Positions 60,018 to 64,000 of a stretch of 64,000 bases of DNA are shown here, one piece after another. A program made the position numbers and the translations under genes. Position 1 is the stretch's first letter, and each line of letters starts with the position of its first letter. Location: contig NZ_CP012673.1 in NCBI RefSeq assembly GCF_002950945.1, positions 9,748,501 to 9,812,500 on the forward strand, in the 5' to 3' direction. The stretch comes from Sorangium cellulosum. Its GTDB lineage: Bacteria > Myxococcota_A > Polyangia > Polyangiales > Polyangiaceae. The notes beneath the pieces were generated by a model, which saw only the letters and a list, made by a program, of their open reading frames with translations, was not told where the DNA came from and did not search any database.

Positions 60018-62420
60018 TCAGCTCCACCCGACCTGCAGCACGCACGCCCCCGCGCCGCCGGACCCGCAATGCAGCTCGACGAGGCGCGTCGTGTGCCCCG
60101 ACGTGGAGAGCAGGGCCCGCAGGAAGCCGCTCGTGTGGCGGCACATCACCGGCGCGAGCCCCTCGGGCAGCCAGAGCTCGACCCGCGCGCTGTGGGTCGA
60201 GGTTCGCTCGACCTGGAGGCGCCCCCAGGTGTGGAACCGGCGGAGCAGCGGCCCCGCGACCTCCAGCAGCGCCTCCGGCGTACGCGCGACCTGGAGGCGG
60301 TTCAGCATCTCCGGCAGCGCCGCGCGCGCGAGCGCGGCGCCGAGCGCCTCCACGCCGCCGGGGTGCTCGCCGCCGAGCGCGTGCAGGTAGGCGACGAGGG
60401 GCGTCGCCGGGTAGAGCGCCGCGTCGTCGGCGGTCGCGGCGAGCGCCTCGCGGTCCGCCGGCTCGAGGCGCTCGCGAAGGCGGGCCTCGCCTGCGTCGCC
60501 GAGCCGCCGCGCGGCCTCGGTCCTGGAGAGCCGGAAGACGAGGCCGCGGCTCTGGGGCACACCGTCGGACGGCCCCGAGGGCGGGGCTGGCGCGCGCTCC
60601 TCGGGGCTCGCGTGGAGCGCGGCCGCGAGCGCGTCGGCGAAGGCGACGGGCGAAGCAATGCGCCGGGACGGCTCCGGCTCCAGCGCCCGCGCGAAGAGGG
60701 CGTCGACGGCGGGGGAGAGCCCCGGCCGCGCGCGCGAGGCGGGCGTGATCTCCCCGCGCTGCTGCAGGATCAGGGTGCCGATCGAGCTCGCGCCCTGGAA
60801 GGGGGCCCTTCCCGTCAGCATGGCGTAGGTGACGGCCGCGAGGGCGTACGTGTCGAGCGACGGCTGCGGGTCGGCGGCCTCGGCGATCATCTGCTCCGGG
60901 GCGGCGTAGCCGTAGGTCCCGCCCACGAGGTAGGGCCTCCCGCTCCCGAGCCGGAGCCCGAGCCCGAAATCGATGAGCACCGCCCGCTCGAGCCGCGTGT
61001 CGAGCAGGATGTTCCCCGGCTTCACGTCCGCGTGCACGTACCCCTCGGCGTGCATGCTCGCGAGCGCGCCCGCGATCTGGCGGACGATCGCGGCGACCTG
61101 GTGGAGGGGCATGAGGCCGCCCTGGGGCGCGCGGTCGGCGATCTGGCGGTGGATCGACTCGCCCTCGACGTACTCCAGGATGAGGTACATGCGCGCGCCC
61201 TGGAGCCTCCCCCAGCCGTAGAGCTGGACGATGCTCGGGTGCCGTAGCCGTACGAGCGCCTCGGCCTCGCGGAGCAGCGCGCCGTCGTCCGGCTCGGTCA
61301 GCACCTTGAGCGCGACGAGCTGGCCGAGGAGCTTCTCGCGCGCGAGGTAGACCTGCGACTGCCCTCCCGTGCCCAGGACCGCGGTGATCCAGTACTTGTC
61401 GTCGACGAGATCGCCGGGGGCGAGCGGCGCGAGCGGATCGCCCCCGGCGGCCTCGGCGCGCGCCGCGAGCGCCGAGGCGCTCTCCGGCGTTTGCGGCGAC
61501 GTCGCCCGCTCTCTCGGCTCGGTCATGTGGGGCGAGAGGCCGGCGCGCCGCGCGAGCTGCTCGCTCACGAGCCGGGCCGCGAGCTGGAGGGTCGCGATGC
61601 TGGCCGCGTCGAACTGCCGGGGCTCGCCGGAGACGGCGCACACGCTCCCGACGGCGCCGACCCCCTCCAGGACGACGGGGAGCCCTGCGTACGACCGGAC
61701 CAGGTTCATGGCGACGAGCGGGTTCTCCGAGAGCACGGGGTGCTCGCGGGCGTCCTCGACGATGAGCGGGGCGTTGTCGCGCGCGACGTGCTGGCAGAAC
61801 GACCACGATCGCAGCGTGCCTCCGGCGATGGAGAGGTCGCGGGGGAGGCCGGTCGCGCCGATGAAGAGCTGCCTCGCGGAGTCGATGATCGTGACGACGC
61901 TGGCCGGCGTGCCCACGCCGCGCGCGACGAGCTCGGCGACGGCGACGAGCTCGGGGTCGGGCATCGTGCTGCGCAGACCTCGTCGATCGAGCTCGCCGTC
62001 GCGTGCGGGGTCATCGAGGGGATCGGGGGCCCGGGTCGCCTCCCCGCGGCTCAAGGTGATGGCTTCGCGCGTCGAGAGGCGGAGCGCCTGGAGGAGCGCC
62101 TGGAGGAGCGCCTCCGCGGTCGCCGGCTTGTGGACGACCGCCGCGACCCGCGCGCTGATGTGCTCGAGGAAGGCGCGGAATCGGGAGGTGAGGATGAGCG
62201 GGGCGGGCGGCGGCGTGGGATTTACCGCGCGGGCCCATCCCTCGCGGACGGCGAGATCGAGGTCCGCGACGATGGCGTCGGCGGCCGCGAGGTCCTCGGG
62301 GGCGGGGCGCGCGCCGGGGGGGATGCGCACGGACCAGCCGGACGACCGCAGGACCTCGGCCATGTAGTCGCGCTCCGTGGGGATGGGCTCCAGCAGCAGG
62401 ACAGTGCGCAGCATGGCCAT
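60018..62420 (-). CDS. Receiver-like/GAF Ser/Thr kinase with myxobacterial C-terminal domain
   Basis: 800 aa from ATG 62420 (MAMLRTVLLLEPIP). Residues 1-130 look like a receiver fold that may keep a phospho-acceptor (DAIVADLDLAV) but is diverged. A GAF domain (~165-305) follows (ELVAVAELVARGVGTPASVV, WSFCQHVARDNAPLIVEDAR). The kinase has VLGTGGQSQVYLARE, ALKVLTEPDD, HADVKPGNILL (Ala for Arg), IDFGLGLRL and GTYGYAAPEQM. The last ~180 residues resemble the DUF2378-like module of myxobacterial regulators (YPATPLVAYLHALGG, MLNRLQVARTPEALLEVAGP, ending ACVLQVGWS). It is probably a soluble sensor kinase. It is convergent with the subtilisin-like gene, 18 bp away. Confidence 0.87.
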   Translation of the reverse strand: MAMLRTVLLLEPIPTERDYMAEVLRSSGWSVRIPPGARPAPEDLAAADAIVADLDLAVREGWARAVNPTPPPAPLILTSRFRAFLEHISARVAAVVHKPATAEALLQALLQALRLSTREAITLSRGEATRAPDPLDDPARDGELDRRGLRSTMPDPELVAVAELVARGVGTPASVVTIIDSARQLFIGATGLPRDLSIAGGTLRSWSFCQHVARDNAPLIVEDAREHPVLSENPLVAMNLVRSYAGLPVVLEGVGAVGSVCAVSGEPRQFDAASIATLQLAARLVSEQLARRAGLSPHMTEPRERATSPQTPESASALAARAEAAGGDPLAPLAPGDLVDDKYWITAVLGTGGQSQVYLAREKLLGQLVALKVLTEPDDGALLREAEALVRLRHPSIVQLYGWGRLQGARMYLILEYVEGESIHRQIADRAPQGGLMPLHQVAAIVRQIAGALASMHAEGYVHADVKPGNILLDTRLERAVLIDFGLGLRLGSGRPYLVGGTYGYAAPEQMIAEAADPQPSLDTYALAAVTYAMLTGRAPFQGASSIGTLILQQRGEITPASRARPGLSPAVDALFARALEPEPSRRIASPVAFADALAAALHASPEERAPAPPSGPSDGVPQSRGLVFRLSRTEAARRLGDAGEARLRERLEPADREALAATADDAALYPATPLVAYLHALGGEHPGGVEALGAALARAALPEMLNRLQVARTPEALLEVAGPLLRRFHTWGRLQVERTSTHSARVELWLPEGLAPVMCRHTSGFLRALLSTSGHTTRLVELHCGSGGAGACVLQVGWS

Positions 62421-62680
62421 GACATCGCCAGCGTATCTCGCTGGGGGGCGGCGGGCGCAGAGCATCTGTTCAGCGGGATCGGGGCGGGCGAGCGCTGCAA
62501 TGGCGGTGACCGGGGTGAGCTGTGGAGTTGGGGACAAGAGATCACTGGGGTGTGTCCTGGGCGACCGGATCGTGGGCGGGGCGGTGGTGGGCTGCGCAGA
62601 CCTTCATTGACCCACGCGCGCAGGTGGCTTCGCACGCTGGGGGATCGCAGGGGTAAACGCAGGACATTCATCGTCTGCCC

Positions 62681-62767
62681 CGTCTCTCGTCTCTCGTCTC
62701 TCGTCATGTCGTCTCTCGTCTCTCGTCTCTCGTCTCCCGTGAACGTGAACGTGAACGTGAACGTGTG
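62681..62767. repeat. CGTCTCT heptamer and GTGAAC hexamer arrays
   Basis: Three CGTCTCT units, a break (CGTCATGT), three more units and a variant run into four GTGAAC hexamers (62739-62762). The units keep strict 7-base spacing. This lies in a 766-bp gap (62421-63186) with no gene I can support; open frames across it are repeat artefacts. Confidence 0.9.
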
Positions 62768-62876
62768 TGTCGCCATGAGCTCACACGTGGCACGTCCTCT
62801 TGAGCATGCCCCGGGGGGAAGAGGGAGGACTGAGCGATCACGACCACGACCACGTTCACGGGAGACGAGAGACGAG
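62722..62876. repeat. Perfect 26-bp inverted repeat around the arrays
   Basis: Arms 62722-62747 and 62851-62876 are exact reverse complements and comprise the end of the CGTCTCT array plus the first GTGAAC units. The arms enclose 103 bases. Together with the flanking arrays they could form a very long imperfect hairpin. Confidence 0.88.
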
Positions 62877-62880
62877 CGGT

Positions 62881-62950
62881 GAAAGACGAAAGACGAAAGA
62901 CGAAAGACGAAAGACGAAAGACGAAAGACGAAAGACGAAAGACGAAAGAC
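62881..62950. repeat. Ten perfect GAAAGAC heptamers
   Basis: Seventy bases contain exactly ten tandem GAAAGAC units with no mismatch. The unit is one base away from the complement of the left-hand CGTCTCT array, read in its own phase. Seven-base units shift reading frame by one each copy, so this is not a coding repeat. Slippage should make copy number variable. Confidence 0.95.
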
Positions 62951-63186
62951 GAGAGGCGACGGGCCGATGGCGCTACGGGCGACACGGATGACGCGAAGGC
63001 GAGATCGAACCCGGAAACGCGCCCGCTCCCGGAACCTCGCCTCGGGGCGGCTGTCTACCCCCCACGCGACGGACAGCCGGCAGTATCGACCGGCCCTCAT
63101 CGCCTGCGTGGCTCGGATCCTCGCGATCCCTGCCGCGCATCTCACGACGTGAGCGCGCCGCTCCTCGCGGCGCACAGGGGAGATCC

Positions 63187-64000
63187 ATGCTCAACGCGAA
63201 CACCACCCGCGCCGGCTGCGGCGTCGCCGCCCCCACCCACGCGCCCCCCACCCCCGCCGCCGAGCCCGCGGTGCGCTCCGTGGAGCTCCTCCTCTCCTGG
63301 GGCACGACTGTCCTCTTCGTCGGTCACCTCACCCCTCCGCGCACGTTCGACGTCGGCGAAGCCCGCGGCGACGGCCGCCCGTGCGACGTCTTCCTCCCCG
63401 AGCGCGTGCTCGGAGCGCGCCGCGCGCCCCTCCTCGAGGTGGGCGCCGATGGCCGCGTGCACTTCGTCCTGCTCGGCGCCGCGACGGGGCTCCTCACACT
63501 CGGCGACGGCGCGCCCCTGTCCGCCGACGAGGCGCGGGAGCGGCACGCCGGCGCGACGACCTCCGCAATCCCCGGCGCGGTGCTCGTACCCCTGCCCGCG
63601 CACGCCCGGATCGACGTCGAGATCGCCGACGTCCGGATCCAGGTCGGCGCGGACGCCGCCGCGGGCGAGCGCGTTCGGCGCTCGCTCGTGAGCTGGAAGA
63701 ACCTCACCCTGCACGCCGCCTCGGCGGCCCTGCACGCCGGCCTCCTCGGCGCGCTCGCGCTCTGGGCTCCACGCGTCGCGGACCGCTCGGACGGCATGAC
63801 CGAGGATCAGATCGCGCTCGTGCAGCGGTACCTCGCATCCGCGGACGAGCGCGAGCTGCGCGCCTCGCTCGATGAAGAAGCCGCCGCGGAGGCCTCGCGC
63901 CCCGCCAAGGAGGGCGGCACGGGGACGAGGGCGAAGGGCGAGGAGGGCTCCCTGGGGGACCCGGGCGGGCGCACGCAGGCGATGGGGAACATGTGGGGCG
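63187..64000 (+). CDS. AgmX/PglI-like protein, N-terminal part (runs off window)
   Basis: 271 codons open to the window end, so the gene is incomplete. It starts ATG 63187 (MLNANTTRAGCGV). Residues ~30-180 form an FHA-like or beta-rich N-terminal domain (SVELLLSWGTTVLFVGHLTP, RTFDVGEARGDGRPCDVFLP). A hydrophobic helix follows at ~187-205 (LHAASAALHAGLLGALALWA). After it come DQIALVQRYLASADEREL and a Lys/Gly/Glu region (KEGGTGTRAKGEEGS) that matches, as I recall, the linker of myxobacterial AgmX/PglI C-terminal-domain proteins linked to gliding. The C-terminal domain that would settle this lies outside the window. Confidence 0.8.
   Translation, partial: MLNANTTRAGCGVAAPTHAPPTPAAEPAVRSVELLLSWGTTVLFVGHLTPPRTFDVGEARGDGRPCDVFLPERVLGARRAPLLEVGADGRVHFVLLGAATGLLTLGDGAPLSADEARERHAGATTSAIPGAVLVPLPAHARIDVEIADVRIQVGADAAAGERVRRSLVSWKNLTLHAASAALHAGLLGALALWAPRVADRSDGMTEDQIALVQRYLASADERELRASLDEEAAAEASRPAKEGGTGTRAKGEEGSLGDPGGRTQAMGNMWG

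Noticed and set aside
62222..63175. Open frames with RLSSFVF peptide repeats
   Set aside because: They are translations of the heptamer arrays, which shift frame each unit; not a gene.

Overview
The window comes from a very GC-rich genome (about 70% or more by eye). Several features point to a myxobacterium of the Sorangium/Polyangium group (Polyangiales): serine/threonine kinases joined to FHA, GAF or PEGA modules, TPR-ATPases, an EAD-like domain protein, a MYXO-CTERM-type tail, an AgmX/PglI-like protein at the right edge, and many Ala/Pro-rich low-complexity linkers. The assignment rests on gene content only. Most long open frames lying antiparallel to real genes are shadows caused by GC-rich third codon positions and are left out.

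Layout. 0.1-7.7 kb: cell-wall peptidases (M15-like and MepA-like), a hotdog thioesterase, a large AAA-TPR protein and, divergent from it, an EAD-like membrane protein. 7.8-15.4 kb: a 2-hydroxyacid dehydrogenase, then the tight run scoA-scoB-accD-folC, an SDR and glmM. 15.4-18.0 kb: a striking nested inverted repeat, then an NtrC-type regulator translationally coupled to an ABC ATPase. 18.4-22.2 kb: an OmpA-family protein with decapeptide repeats and an unknown protein with an 11-residue repeat tail. 22.2-29.7 kb is the accessory heart of the window: a GC-rich repeat patch; a tandem ~675-bp duplication carrying two copies of a candidate immunity gene (one frameshifted in a nine-base G tract), each preceded by the tail of a lost toxin; a TPR/PEGA-like gene whose 3' end runs into a toxin fragment; and a complete Rhs toxin whose tip looks like a PD-(D/E)xK nuclease, followed by its candidate immunity gene.

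30-34 kb: a small ORF behind a good sigma70-like promoter with a palindrome in its spacer, a lipoprotein, an EgtB-like enzyme, a GT2 glycosyltransferase with an extra C-terminal domain, and aat. 34.4-41.8 kb (minus strand): the conserved transcription/translation operon rimP-nusA-ylxR/ylxQ fusion-infB-ylxP-rbfA, preceded by a clear intrinsic terminator or attenuator. 42.0-48.5 kb: serA, a lipoprotein, an Omp85-like protein, an anchored unknown protein and a kinase-FHA protein ending in a GGDEF domain that has lost its signature. 48.9-60.0 kb (plus strand): a lipoprotein, a PEGA kinase, a TPR-TonB receptor, a lipoprotein and a surface subtilisin-like protein. 60.0-64.0 kb: a GAF kinase, a 766-bp gap with heptanucleotide arrays inside a large inverted repeat, and an AgmX/PglI-like gene running off the edge.
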